Shown piece by piece: positions 49,148-60,608 of a DNA stretch of 64,000 bases. This DNA comes from Podarcis raffonei (Eukaryota; Chordata; Lepidosauria; Squamata; Lacertidae), in assembly GCF_027172205.1 (NCBI RefSeq), contig NC_070617.1:1123501-1187500 (forward strand). The letters run 5' to 3'. The stretch's first letter is position 1, and each line of letters begins with the position of its first letter. The notes beneath the pieces were generated by a model that saw only the letters and a list, made by a program, of their open reading frames with translations, did not search any database and had not been told where the DNA came from. Made by a program: the position numbers and the translations under genes.

Positions 49148-49679
49148 CTTGGACTACTGCAATGTGCTCTACGTGGGGCTACCTTTGAAGGTGACCCGGA
49201 AACTACAACTAATCCAGAACGCAGCAGCCAGACTGGTGACTGGGAGTGGCTGCCGAGACTATATAACACCGGTCTTGAAAGACCTACATTGGCTCCCAGT
49301 ACGTTTCTGAGCACAATTCAAAGTGTTGGTGCTGACCTTGAAAGCCCTAAATAGCCTCGGTCCAGTATACCTGAAGGAGTGTCTCCACCCCCATCGTTCT
49401 ACCCGGACACTGAGGTCCAGCACCGAGGGCCTTCTGGCAGTTCCCTCACTGCAAGAAGCCAAGTTACAGGGAACCAGGCAGAGGGCCTTCTCGGTAGTGG
49501 CGCCCTCCCTGTGGAGATGTCAAAGCGAACAACAACTACCAGACTTTTAGAAGACATCTGAAGGCAGCCCTGTTTGGGAAGCTTTTAATGTTTGATGTAT
49601 CACAGTATTTTAATATCCTTTTGGAAGCCGCCCAGAGTGGCTGGGGAACCCCAGCCAGATGGGCAGGGTATAAATAATA
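49148..49679 (+). mobile_element. 5'-truncated L2-type LINE in the 3' flank of F
   Basis: The plus strand encodes an L2/CR1-group RT C-terminus (DYCNVLYVGLPL, LQLIQNAAARLVTG, LHWLPV). It ends in the typical 'gccgcccagagtggctgggg' and 'gggtataaataataa' tail. The D paralogue (26231-26237) is the empty site. A few frame changes. Confidence 0.9.
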
Positions 49680-49680
49680 A

Positions 49681-49730
<50 letters not shown>
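49680..49730. repeat. (TTA)n microsatellite, L2 tail
   Basis: Perfect trinucleotide run growing from the L2 3' end. Confidence 0.95.
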
Positions 49731-51330
49731 CCCAGATTTCTAATTACATACATGTAAATAAAAAAGCAATAACAGACACCTAGAATTACAAGCATGATTC
49801 AGACTTCTGGATTATTTAAAACTGTCTCCTTATTAGCTGCTCCCTGCTGTTCAGCTCAGGCCTCAGTAAAATAACATAGCATTTGGGGGTAAAGATGCAG
49901 CCCAGTAACCCACAACTGGAGGCCAAGATGGAGAAGATCTCCACAGCCACCATATATTTCCCCTTGGTGCTCAAGTAGGATGGAACAAAGGACAACCACA
50001 CACTGCAAAAGACCAACATGCTGAAGGTGATGAATTTGGCTTCATTGAAACTGTCCGGCAACTTTCTAGCTAGGAAAGCCACCGTGAAGCTGACGATGGC
50101 CAGCAAACCCATGAATCCCAGGACACAATAAAACATGATAGTGGAACCTTCATTACATTCTAGTATTATTTCTTCCGTCATTGAGTGCATGTCAACGTCT
50201 GGGAAAGGAGGAGAAGTGGCCAGCCATGTGCTACAGATTGTGGCTTGAATAAGGGAGCAGGAAAGAACAATGGAGCTGGCCAGTGGTTTCCCCAGCCACT
50301 TCCTCATGCTGGAGCCAGGCTTGGTGGCCATGAAAGCCAGAACCACAATGGCAGTTTTGGCCAATATGCATGAAATTGCCACTGAGAAGATCATGCCAAA
50401 AGCAGTTTGTCGAAGGAGGCAGGTGACTTCCTGAGGCTGGCCAATGAAGAGCAGAGCACAAAGGAAGGACAGCAGGAGGAAAAGGAGGAGAATATAAGTG
50501 AGGTTGCGGTTGTTGGCTTTAACTATGGGAGTATCTCTGTGCTTTGTGAATATTTGAAGCACCAAAGCTGTGATGAAGGAAAAGAAGAGGGCCAACGTGG
50601 CCAAACTGATCCCCAACGGTTCACCATAAGACAAGAATATTTTGTCTTTGGGGAGGCAGCCGTCCTGTTCATTGTTTGCATATTGATCTCCAGGGCATTC
50701 TAAACAGTTGTCCATGTCTGAAAAAGAAAAAGAAATAAAGAAATCTCAATGAAACAAAAAGGTCTTCTGTCCCGAAATTGGCACAATGCATCTAAGAGAT
50801 GCCAGAATATATATGTGCTACTTCCATACTGTTTTCCCACTAGAGAAAGGAGCTTCTGATGCACAGGTAAAATTAAAGCGTGTGATGCATTCTTTACCCT
50901 CCTTGTTTGAGATCTTCCCTTCTGGACACGGAAGGCAATCGTAGCAGCAGAATGGCTTTCCTTCCTTCTTGTTCTTTCTATAACCTACATGACAATTCTC
51001 ATTACACAGAGAAGTGGGTTGTGCCTGTTCATAAATGAAAGAAGGAAATCGTTTGGGACTTATCGTCAAATAGTAAAAATGACAGTTAAGCAATAGCTTC
51101 CTATAGGTTTTTTGTTTTATCTGAAGAGGATCTTAAACTCAGCGCTAATGGAAGCATTGGAACTTCTATCATTACTCGAGTACCTTTGCCTTTATGAAAA
51201 CCATATTGGTAAGTATTTGAACTTCTTCAGAGATTAGCATGGCAATATCTTATCAAATTAGAAAATGTTCAGATGAAAGCTTATTGGGTCACTATCTCAT
51301 ATAGAAATCGCTGAATGATTTTTGACTTAT

Positions 51331-51873
51331 ACTTGCAATAGAAATTATTGAAATTCTGTCCCATCCTGGTAGTCTAACCACTGTTCCTTTAGCTTGGAAC
51401 TTGCGAACTATGCTTCCAGTGGTTTCTCTGGCAACATTCAGTGCTTTGCATTCGTTTTGTATACTTGTATCTTTTTTGTGAAGGGTGATGATCTCTTCTC
51501 TTATCTTCTTGGACCATTCTCCTGACTTAGAAATATGGCTAACATACAGCAACATTTGACACTAAACAAACCCTTTTGGCAGTTCAGGTATTTCATATAT
51601 TACAGCTCAAGCACACCTGAAGCCCTTGATTAGTTGCATCAGGTGTGCTTGAGACTACACCTGTTGTATTTGTGCTTTTGTGATGGATTCTATTCTGGGG
51701 GTGGATAATAGTGAGACTGGAGAAGCCAGTATGAGTTGCATTTTCAGCTAAATTTGGGGAAACCACTTGAAGCATCCATTGAGTTGAGCAACTTTTGCAA
51801 ACAGCTGAAATTCTGTAAATTTTGATAATAAACCTGATTTGCAATGGGGGTTGAATAACTTTGATTGCAGCTG
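51331..51873 (-). mobile_element. Internally deleted Tc1-like transposon, intron 4 of F
   Basis: Same insertion as 27855-28409. The minus strand preserves a transposase N-terminal region ([37 protein letters not shown]), a helix-turn-helix of the Tc1 kind. Confidence 0.75.
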
Positions 51874-51924
51874 TAATTGTTTGCTTTTTATGGATTCTTG
51901 CAGTGCTCTTTGCTTGCAGAGTTA

Positions 51925-52184
51925 CCGTATATTTTGCTCTATAAGACTCACTTTTTCCCTCCTAAAAAGTAAGGGGAAATGTGTGTGCATCTTATGGAGC
52001 GAATGCAGGCTGCGCAGCTATCCCAGAAGCCAGAACAGCAAGAGGGATCACTGCTTTCACTGCGCAGCGATCCCTCTTGTTGTTCTGGCTTCTGAGATTC
52101 AGAATATTTTTTCCCCCTTGTTTTCCTCCTCCAAAAACTAGGTGCGTCTTGTGGTCTGGTGTGTCTTATAGAGTGAAAAATACG
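51925..52184. mobile_element. Short TIR DNA element (MITE-like), copy 2
   Basis: Inverted ends ccgtatattttgctctataa and its approximate inverse ending aaaaatacg. TA is duplicated (51923-51924, 52185-52186). The D paralogue near 28460-28467 has a single TA, proving a TA target. Relative of 786-1055. Confidence 0.8.
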
Positions 52185-53795
52185 TACCTTCTTCATCACC
52201 TGCATGTGTCTTAAAATTTACTTTTGTAGAGCCAGGTGCTAAAAATAATACTTTGTACCTGGGGTTTCTGTGAACATTCACTGTTAATCATTTAGCTCAG
52301 CAGCCAATGTAAGGGAATGTGTTTTGTATGTTTACCATAATACTGCAAACCAATGAGAAGGTTTAAATAATGAATGGACTGTGCCTGGAGTAATTGTGGG
52401 GTACAGATTAGGGCTGTGGAACAGATTTGGCCAAATTCCAAGTGGAATTGGGCTGATCCGAAACTGAATCTGGTTTGATTCTGAAGGAAAGGCAGGCAGC
52501 ATCTGCAAAGAGCAGCACAGAGCTCTTTGCAACAGAGCTTTCAAATAGCCCCACACTGCACTTTGGATATGTGTGTCTGCTCCAAGCAGGGGGACACATG
52601 AGTGCAGTCAAATTGAGCAGGATTGAGCCTGCTAATGAGTAGAGGGTCCAATCCTGCTGTCTTCTTCACCAGGGGGTACCTAGAAAGATCAAATCTTTCT
52701 GCTTTTGACCATATTGTCTGAAAGAGGTTGATTTTGCCCCAGGTATTCCCTGGCCCAGCCCCAGAATGGTTTGGGGCCCTGTGCAGAATCCTGAGAATGA
52801 AGGGAGGAACAATAATAATATGTATATACTAATTAAAAGACATACTGGGCTTCCTCAGATTTCATTGACTAGTGACACTTTCTTTATAGCTGAGACACTT
52901 CTGCAAATAGACATAGAAACAAGATAGCTTTCCTTTTATCACTGCTACAGCCTGATATTTCCTTCACAGATTGAGTCTGATTCTGATAATTGAAGATTCA
53001 ATGTGTTGCAATGAGGCAGTTTTGGGACACTGAGCAAAAAACCAATGAAAACCTTTAATAAATTCTTACCTGGTTGAACCAGTTGGGCCACATGATACCA
53101 TCATCATGAATGGTTAACCTCTTTTCTGGGGGAGCTTGTGGGTCCATTGTTCCAACTTTGACTCTCAGAAAGGACTGATTTGGGAATGTGACCCAATTTA
53201 TTATATCAAATCCAGCTACTAATTTCCCATTTTGGTCAAAGGAAACTTCTTCCCCAACACTATTATTAAATGAAACTCTTCCCAGAAAGTGGTGGAGCTA
53301 AGATTGAAGAGGAAAAAAGCAAATGATGAAGATGCCAAATATAATTAAATATTAGAAATATTTGTACAAATAGAGTGCTTATCTTTAACATTTAAGAGGT
53401 ATAGTTCATGGTCTCTTTAAAAGATGCATGCTTGTGTCTTTGTTTCTCTGTTTTTAATGAGTCTCTTCTTCAAAAATGGATGGAGCTAAAAAGGAAAAAG
53501 GAATTAATGAGCAGTGCTGTTTTCTAGAAAAAGAGGTGCTGGATCTCACCACAAACACCTCCCTCGTTCCCTTGGAATGGAATGGTGCCCCCCTGAGAGG
53601 GGAGAGAACTGAGTTCCAGCGAGTTCTGGCTGAAAAAAGACCTGCTCATGTGGATATACAAAACAGGGACATTGCAGAGCACAATATTCATTTAAATGTT
53701 TTGTGAAGGCTAATTACAATTGTAGCAATGATCATTGTGGAGGTAAGATGTGGTTCTTTTAAGAATTACAGTAAGTCTTGGCCTAAACTTCAGGC

Positions 53796-54633
53796 CTAAA
53801 TTTCAGGCTGTAGTGACCGAAAACCCAAAAGAGAGTTTATCAAGGACATTAGAAATAATCCAAGACTTTGAAAAGGGAGTGGGATTTAAACTTAATAGCT
53901 TGAAAACAAAACTCCTGGTTAAAAACTTAGCAATACAACAAAGAGAAGATTTGGAAAAAATCTTGAATCTAAAGATCTGTCAAAAAGTAAAGTTCTTGGG
54001 ATTATGGATAACCTCAAAAATTATCTATATATTTCAAGAGATTTATATACAATCATGGACTGAAATCAAGAGAAACCTAGATATATGTAGTAGAGTGAAA
54101 ATGTGTTTTTGGGGAATGATATCCACCATAAAAATGAATGTGCTACCAACAATACTCCTTTTGTTTCAAACAATTCCTGTAATGGCTGCCTTCAAAAATG
54201 GCAGAGACATTTCAAAATACATCTGGCAGGGAAAGAGACCAAGGATCAATCATAAACTCCTAATTGATATCAAGGAAAGGGGGGCTTCTCTCTGCTGGAT
54301 CTTAAATTATACTACGAGGCAGCTTGCCTAACTTGGATTAGAGAGCAGTTTACATTAGAAGATTCTGACCTATTAGATTTGAAGGGCTAAGGCAATCGGT
54401 ATGGTTGGCACGCTTATTTATCATATGATAAAGTAAAGATTCACAAGAACTTCCTAAACCATATCATAAGAAAATCTCTGTATTCGGCTTGGACAAGATA
54501 CAGAGATCTCTTGGAACCTAAAACACCTGGTGGATATCCCCCCTAGAGGCAAATACTGTGAAAAAGAAAAATATGAAAGAGATTTGGCCCACATATAAGG
54601 TACTATTTAAAAAAGCCATTTCCCATCCCTGGG
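53796..54633 (+). mobile_element. L1 ORF2 fragment (reverse transcriptase C-terminal side)
   Basis: The plus strand reads FEKGVGFKLNSLKTKLL, VKFLGLWITSK and IKMNVLPTILLLFQTIP, typical of L1 ORF2 after the RT core. Damaged by stops. It continues after the LTR-like block at about 55397-55915 (MLHMCWTCKKKLECF, the L1 C-terminal cysteine motif region). Confidence 0.75.
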
Positions 54634-55393
54634 GAGATGACGTTGTGGGCTGGGAGCCAGCCCTTCCCACGTGCACAGGGTGGGATAGCCCTTGCGCCAT
54701 TGGATGGTCCTCGTCCACGTCATCCTTAGGTCATCCAATCCTGATGGTCTGGGGGCGTGGTGTGGGCTATTTAAACTGCCTGTGGCCGAGGACGTGTCCT
54801 GTTTTCTCCCTGCCTTCCTCCCTTAGGTTAGGCTCTTTATTTCTTGACCTTGCTGTGGACCTCGGTTGATCGCCTTGGTTGTCCAAAGGGCCTGGTCGGA
54901 ATTTTTTCCCACTTGACAAATTGGCACTGGCCATTTGGTTTTTTGCTTACCTCGTAGCAAATTGTCACAACTTTGTAAGGTTTGGCAGTTAGGCATTGGA
55001 GTATTAGGTTGAAGCTGAGGGGAAGTAGTAGCTATCACCTACCCCTCCTAATTCAAGGGTATTCCTTTAAAGGAATCTGGGGGCATGGCACGACGGCATG
55101 GCGTGGTCTCTGTCCAAAGCCCCAGACAGGGGCTAGGGCCATGGCACGAAGCCTAGCGATGACCCTGGGGGAGTTCCTCATTGATGTGCATCAGCAGGGC
55201 TCCCCGTACTGGTGGTTATCCCTTCCAAGACTCCTGCAGATGTGCAGGAGTTAGATATAGTCGTGTGGTTTCCCATGCCTAAGCCAATGCCACTCACATT
55301 CTGTAACCAATAAAGCTGTGGCCTTTTTCACCCATTAACCTAAAATACTGTTTCATGTGTCTTTATTCCACTTCCCCGGTGGGTCTGGGACCT
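54634..55393. mobile_element. Possible solo LTR inside the L1 (fossil)
   Basis: A 0.76 kb non-L1 block splits the L1. It has a GC-rich start, a TATA-like ctatttaaac near 54767 and an AATAAA near 55309, which is the layout of an LTR on the plus strand. Terminal repeats and target duplication could not be fixed, so an LTR is only a suggestion. Confidence 0.35.
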
Positions 55394-55396
55394 TGC

Positions 55397-55915
55397 CATG
55401 GAAAGAAGAGAACCAACTAAAACTCAAAAAATTTGAAGAAATAAGAGACCACTTGACAGACTTGTTCCAATGCCATCAATTATTTGAAACATTTTAAGCC
55501 GATAAAAGAAAGGGATTTGCGACAGAACCATCTAGATTAGAGGAAGACCTGATTAATTCAAAAGGGAAAACTTTGTCTAAAATGTACGTGGGAAGTCAAG
55601 GAGGAGGAGGTTAAATCCATTATGATAAAATGCCCCAGGACTTTGGCTACAACATCTTAATGAAGGACTGGAAAAATTAACATGAAATTCACTGCTTGCT
55701 ACATATTGAGAGAAAACTTTTTGAAAATGCAGTATCGTTGTTACATGACTCCATTAAAACTATCGAAAATGTACAAAAACATAACAAATCAATGTTGGAG
55801 GTGTGGAGAAGCAGTGGGTTTGATGTTGCACATGTGCTGGACATGTAAAAAAAAATTAGAGTGTTTTGAGATGAGATCTATATGGAACTTAAGAAAATGT
55901 TCAGGATTTCATTCA
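55397..55915 (+). mobile_element. L1 ORF2 C-terminal fragment
   Basis: Continuation of the L1 from 53796. Open stretch near 55682-55942 with MLHMCWTCKKKLECF. Broken. Confidence 0.65.
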
Positions 55916-55917
55916 AG

Positions 55918-56152
55918 AGAGCCAGTGTGGTGTAGTGGTTAAGAGCAGTAGTCTCGTAATCTGGGGAACTGGGTTTGCTTCCTCACTCCTCCACCTGCAG
56001 CTGCTGGGTGACCTTGGGCCAGTCACACTTCTCTGAAGTCTCTCAGCCCCACTCACCTCACAGAGTGTTTGTTGTGGGGAAGGAAGGGAAAGGAGAATGT
56101 TAGCCGCTCTGAGACTCCCTAGGGTAGTGATAAAGTGGGATATCAAATCCAA

Positions 56153-56153
<1 letters not shown>
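55918..56153 (+). mobile_element. tRNA-derived SINE with L2-like tail
   Basis: Head gagagccagtgtggtgtagt, body 'gggtgaccttgggccagtca', tail 'gggatatcaaatccaaacta', passing into microsatellites. The 3' half matches 6491-6597. Confidence 0.85.
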
Positions 56154-56198
<45 letters not shown>

Positions 56199-56267
56199 TT
56201 CTTCTTCTTCTTCTTCTTCTTCTTCTTCTTCTTCTTCTTCTTCTTCTTCTTCTTCTTCTTCTTCTTC
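56154..56267. repeat. (CTA)n(CTT)n compound microsatellite
   Basis: About 40 bases of CTA followed by about 70 of CTT, grown from the SINE tail. The poly-Lys/Ser/Leu frames it creates are not genes. Confidence 0.95.
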
Positions 56268-57539
56268 ATTTATAAAATTAAACCAACTTCTGCCTGAAGT
56301 TGACCTTTACCTCACACACGCTAGATAACCCATGGTGGTTATAGAGTTTAACAGAGGGGGGTCTGCTTCAAAAGGATTCCAATATCACTTATTTCTGTTG
56401 ATTTGGAATGTTAAAGTTATCTTGGGAAATACATAAGTGATTTTTCAGCAGGAATAGCAAACACACAGTTGTGCTACCACAGGCAGCAGACGTTTTGTTA
56501 CAGTCCTGCACAGGAGTAAAGTGTCCAATGAGGAATTCTTCCACCTGGTTTTTAAGGATGTGTGGAACTGAAGCAGACATATTTTCCACAACCTGCATTT
56601 TTGGTTGAAAAATACCAACCTATACCCATTATTTGCCATTCAATTACCAGCATGCAACCCAATGAGACTAGTCAGAGACAGATATAAACAGCTTTCATTG
56701 ATGACACATGTTCCATGCAGACCTCTTACTCTTGGCATCTTGTACGTAGACAGGATGGCTGACATGTGGAGACATAAATCAGCGGGTGGCCCCCCAATGA
56801 CTGCCTTTGGAGTCTCCTGAACATCACACTTGTAGTTGGGGAGGAGTCTTTCTTGGCTAGAGAGAAGTTCCATGGAGGCTTGGTAGGTCCAGCTTGCACT
56901 GAAATGGCTGTTATAGATGTGGAAACCCAGAGACATATTGGGCAAGATTTGGGGATTTTCATTTATCTCTTTCACAGCAAATGCCAAAGCCAGGATATGC
57001 TGGTAGAGTTGTGTCATTGGTCTGTATGGAGAGCGACATAGTGCATAACAATTCACATTCACAAACATAGAAAGTGTAGGGATATATAGAAACACAACCC
57101 TGGATGTTTCGCTGTGCTGAACATCTAACTCCTGCCACGTCACAGGCGGTCTGGCCCTGATTGCTACTTGTTTTCTTCTACAGAAGAGGAGGACAAAGTC
57201 TGGTTACCAAAAACTTATAATAAATTCACCTCTAATCTGAATGAATTACCACTTGGCTTTGATTAAAGTCAAATATTAAATAAGAAATCCTTTGCTCACC
57301 ATGGTAAATGAGCAGAAAGCCTTAACAAAGTGAATGGGGATGTAACTTTTTATGCTGCCTTGCAAGCTTTTTTAAAAAACTGAATACTGGTATAAGCCTA
57401 CCATATAAGAAGAAGAAGGTTATCACACACTGCAGTATTGAATTTGAATTATGAGATTTGCCCCCAGGTCTCAGAATTACATGGGGGGGAGGGTGGTAGT
57501 ATTCATCATACACTAGTGGCCAATATTGTGAAAACATTT

Positions 57540-58380
57540 TGGAAAGTATGTGTCTTTGTAGAAGATTATGAGAAGCTTGGCCTATCGCTCAAGATCCCCA
57601 AAACCAAAGTGCTGCACCAAAAAGCACAAAACAACCCTTATGCAGTGCCACAAATCCAACTCAATGGTGTAACGTTGGAAAGTGTTGATAACTTCTCCTA
57701 CCTTTCCAGAAGGGCCAACATTGATGCCAAAATCCAGCATCGCTTGTGACTTTGCAAGTGCGCTTTCTCCTGCATTGTGTTTGAGGACTGGAACATTTGC
57801 AGGGAAACCAAAATGCTTGTTTACAAAGCTATCGTACTACCAACCTCACTGTATGCTTGTGAAACATGGACCACTTATAAACGCCATCTCCAACTCCTCA
57901 AAAGATTCCCTCAAGGGAATTTTTACACATCACTTGGGAAGACACACAAACTAATGCCAATGTACAGGAAGAAGCAAAGATCACCAGTGTTGAAGCAATG
58001 ATTCTTCAACATCAACTTCATTGGACTGGTCATGTTGTTTGGATGCCTGACTATTGTCTTCCGAAGCAACGACTCTATTCTAAACTCAAGAATGGAAAGC
58101 GTAATGCTGGTGCTCCAATTGGAGAACAGCTTTTAAGAAAGGTGCCATGGACTTTGAAGACACTCGAACTCAGGACAAAATTGAGAAACACGCTAAGAGG
58201 AAGGCATGTATAGCAAACCCTCACCGTGATCAACGTCCGGAAATCTATGTCCTCACTGTGGAAGGCCATGAGAATACAGAATTGAACTCCACAGTCACAT
58301 ACGGATTCACTGTTAAGACTGTCTTCATGGAAGACAATCTTACTCAGCTACGAGTGATCACCAAAGGAAGCAAATAGCCA
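57540..58380 (+). mobile_element. Non-LTR retrotransposon remnant, intron 1 of F
   Basis: Same insertion as in B and D, shortest copy. Reads YACETWTTYKRHLQLLKRF and LHWTGHVVWMPDYCLPKQ. Extra internal deletion. Confidence 0.75.
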
Positions 58381-58872
58381 AATAAAAGAAGTTATGCACA
58401 CAAAACCATGATAAAGGGTATTTCATAACTTTTCACCATTTATGTTAGTGTAGAAACTTTTTGCTGCAATTGCAGCTCTGCAATGACATCCCATGGAATG
58501 AATCAAATATTTTAATTCACCAGGCGTTTTAATGTGAAACCAAGATTGTATGACTGTTTCTAAAATTTGTGCTTTATTCCTTGGTTGCTTCTGACTAAAA
58601 GTTTATTTAATCAGCTCCATAGATATTCTGTTGGATTCAGGTCAGGGCTATTCAACACACTTTGTGGCATTATATTCTGCATTAGATTATCTTTCTAATG
58701 ATATACTGTAGAAGTTCATTCTATGTTTTACTGTTCTTATGAGCTGTCAAACCTTAGAAATACAGCTTTTTCTGAAGTTTTCCACAATTTTGACCACTTG
58801 TGTAATGAGCATAACCTCCATCATATGTGAAATTCAGAAAGATATTTGTTACAGATATATGATACGGTTTTT

Positions 58873-58875
<3 letters not shown>

Positions 58876-58914
<39 letters not shown>
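58876..58914. repeat. (CA)n microsatellite at the exon 1 donor of F
   Basis: Pure run ending 9 bases from the exon 1 end. Longest of the three paralogous tracts. Confidence 0.95.
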
Positions 58915-58916
<2 letters not shown>

Positions 58917-59824
58917 CCTTACATAATGTCATCGAAGAGTTCAGGTGTAGGAGGTTCATTGAAGGCTATGCTTGAAGTTATATGGATTTGAGACATAATG
59001 CCAGCAATAACAACATCTCCAGACTTGAAATATTTGTGAAGAATAGGAAGAGGGTCACTGATGGAACACGGAGCAACAGCAGCCTTGCACTCATCTGGAG
59101 GAAGCAGCACTGACACCAACATCATGGAAAGTACCATTCTGCACAGAGTATTGTAGGAGCAAGAGGAAACTTGCACACAGTCTGAGGCAGCAGCACAAAT
59201 ACCAAGATTGCAAATATTACCATGTTGCAGGGAATTTTTTAGGCGACAATTCATCTCTTTGCACATTGTCATCTGAGTGATGCTGAGCAGAAAGTCTCAC
59301 TGGGATGGTTGTGAAAGCCAGATTTTTGCAGGGAAAAGAATGAGCGATCAGTCTGACAGAGCCCTTGGTGTAAGGCCAAAGTCTGAACATCACAGGAGAT
59401 ATTAATAGTATCTGCAAGTCTTGATTCATAGTTTTCATGCAGCTACTGGAACTCCCCAGAGACTCAAAGAAATGATTGTGATTACTTTGATAATTACAGC
59501 AGACTTCTCAGCTTCTCAGTGATTTTTATTTGGGGGAGGAGGGGGAGCATGTTTATCACATCTCAGCTGGTCTTCCTTAGTAGGGAGAGCAATAAGAGTT
59601 TATGGAGAGTCAGCAAAAAAGAGAAACAAGGTTACCCAGAAAACTACTTAAGGTGAAAATATATAATAAAAGAATAAATGCTTTACAGCCGATTTTTCAA
59701 AATGGTAAAACAAACAAACAAAACCCTTTGCACAACCTTTAAATCAAGTACGTTACCCATTTTATCAACAAAAAATTGCATTACATTAACTAACACCATA
59801 TTGACAGACAATATCTTTCAGTTG

Positions 59825-60111
59825 AGAGCCAGTAAGATGTAATGGTTAGAGTGTTCGACTAGGACATGGGAGACCCACTTTATTACAGTGGTACCTCGAG
59901 TTACAAACACTTCGGGTTACAGACTCTGCTAACCCAGAAGTAGTACCTCGGGTTAAGTACTTTGCCCCAGGATGAGAACAGAAATCCTGCGGCGGCAGCA
60001 TGGTGGCTGCGGGAAGCCCTGTTAGCTAAAGTGGTACCTCAGGTTAAGAACAGTTTCAGGTTAAGAACAGACCTTCGGAACGAATTAAGTTCATAACCAG
60101 AGGTACCACTA
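59825..60111. mobile_element. Truncated tRNA SINE (59825-59878) and Tigger-like MITE (59886-60111)
   Basis: Same arrangement as upstream of D (40817-41101). The MITE ends are cagtggtacctcgag / aggtaccact with TA flanks. Confidence 0.75.
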
Positions 60112-60123
60112 TACATCCAACCT

Positions 60124-60142
60124 AGCTACTAATTCCCCATTT
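60124..60142 (-). other. Micro-fragment matching type I exon 4
   Basis: 19 bases identical to part of gene B exon 4, at the position paralogous to 41109-41132. Confidence 0.45.
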
Positions 60143-60464
60143 GTATCTGTCCTACATGGAGAAGATAAATTCAGAGAATTTGGGATGAGTACTAGCGAGT
60201 AATAAATGTCATTCAATTGTTTTGAAGCACCACTTGGAAATGTGGCAACTTCACATTGTGAAGCCAAATGGATGTGTAAATACATGTGTATCTGCAGGTG
60301 GATGATGATTGAAAGTATAGCCTTGGCAGAAGTTACATGTTTCACACTGATGATATGTCCCCATGAAGGAATATACCTTTAGCACCCTATGAGTGGAAGA
60401 TCAGTGTATTGATAGGATAACAAATTGACAAAACAACTTTATGGGGTTAAAAATTGGTCTCAGC

Positions 60465-60470
60465 TTTATT
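60465..60470 (-). terminator. Candidate poly(A) signal of gene G
   Basis: AATAAA about 140 bp past the stop, as in E. Confidence 0.4.
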
Positions 60471-60608
60471 GATCACAGATGTAGGTTGGGAATGAAAAAG
60501 GTAAAAAGGATAAGAGTTGAAAAACACAAGGAATTACTTTCTCTGGTTTTCATCCAATAAATGCCAGCAAACAATGCAATAATTAAAACCATCAACACAA
60601 GGTGATTC

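Larger units (their letters stand above)
49816..59137 (-). pseudogene. V2R gene F: type I receptor lacking exon 3, frame otherwise open
   Basis: Exons: 1 58923-59137; 2 56730-57021; exon 3 absent; 4 53070-53297; 5 50898-51024; 6 49816-50717. Between exons 4 and 2 an L1/LTR-like/SINE/microsatellite block replaces exon 3 and neighbouring intron. Exon 3 is a phase 0-0 exon of 861 bp in B and D, so joining exon 2 to exon 4 keeps the frame and would give 587 aa: signal, first part of the flytrap, exon 4 segment, cysteine-rich link (CNENCHVGY) and full 7TM ([12 protein letters not shown]). No stop or frameshift was seen in the remaining exons and the splice sites fit. Such a product would lack most of the ligand pocket. 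Called a pseudogene by default; a short receptor or an assembly gap filled wrongly are alternatives. Confidence 0.82.

Noticed and set aside
55913-56297. Poly-Lys/Ser and poly-Leu/Phe frames
   Set aside because: Artefacts of the CTA/CTT repeats.
58876-58914. CA runs as a possible CRISPR or satellite array
   Set aside because: Simple dinucleotide microsatellite without spacers.
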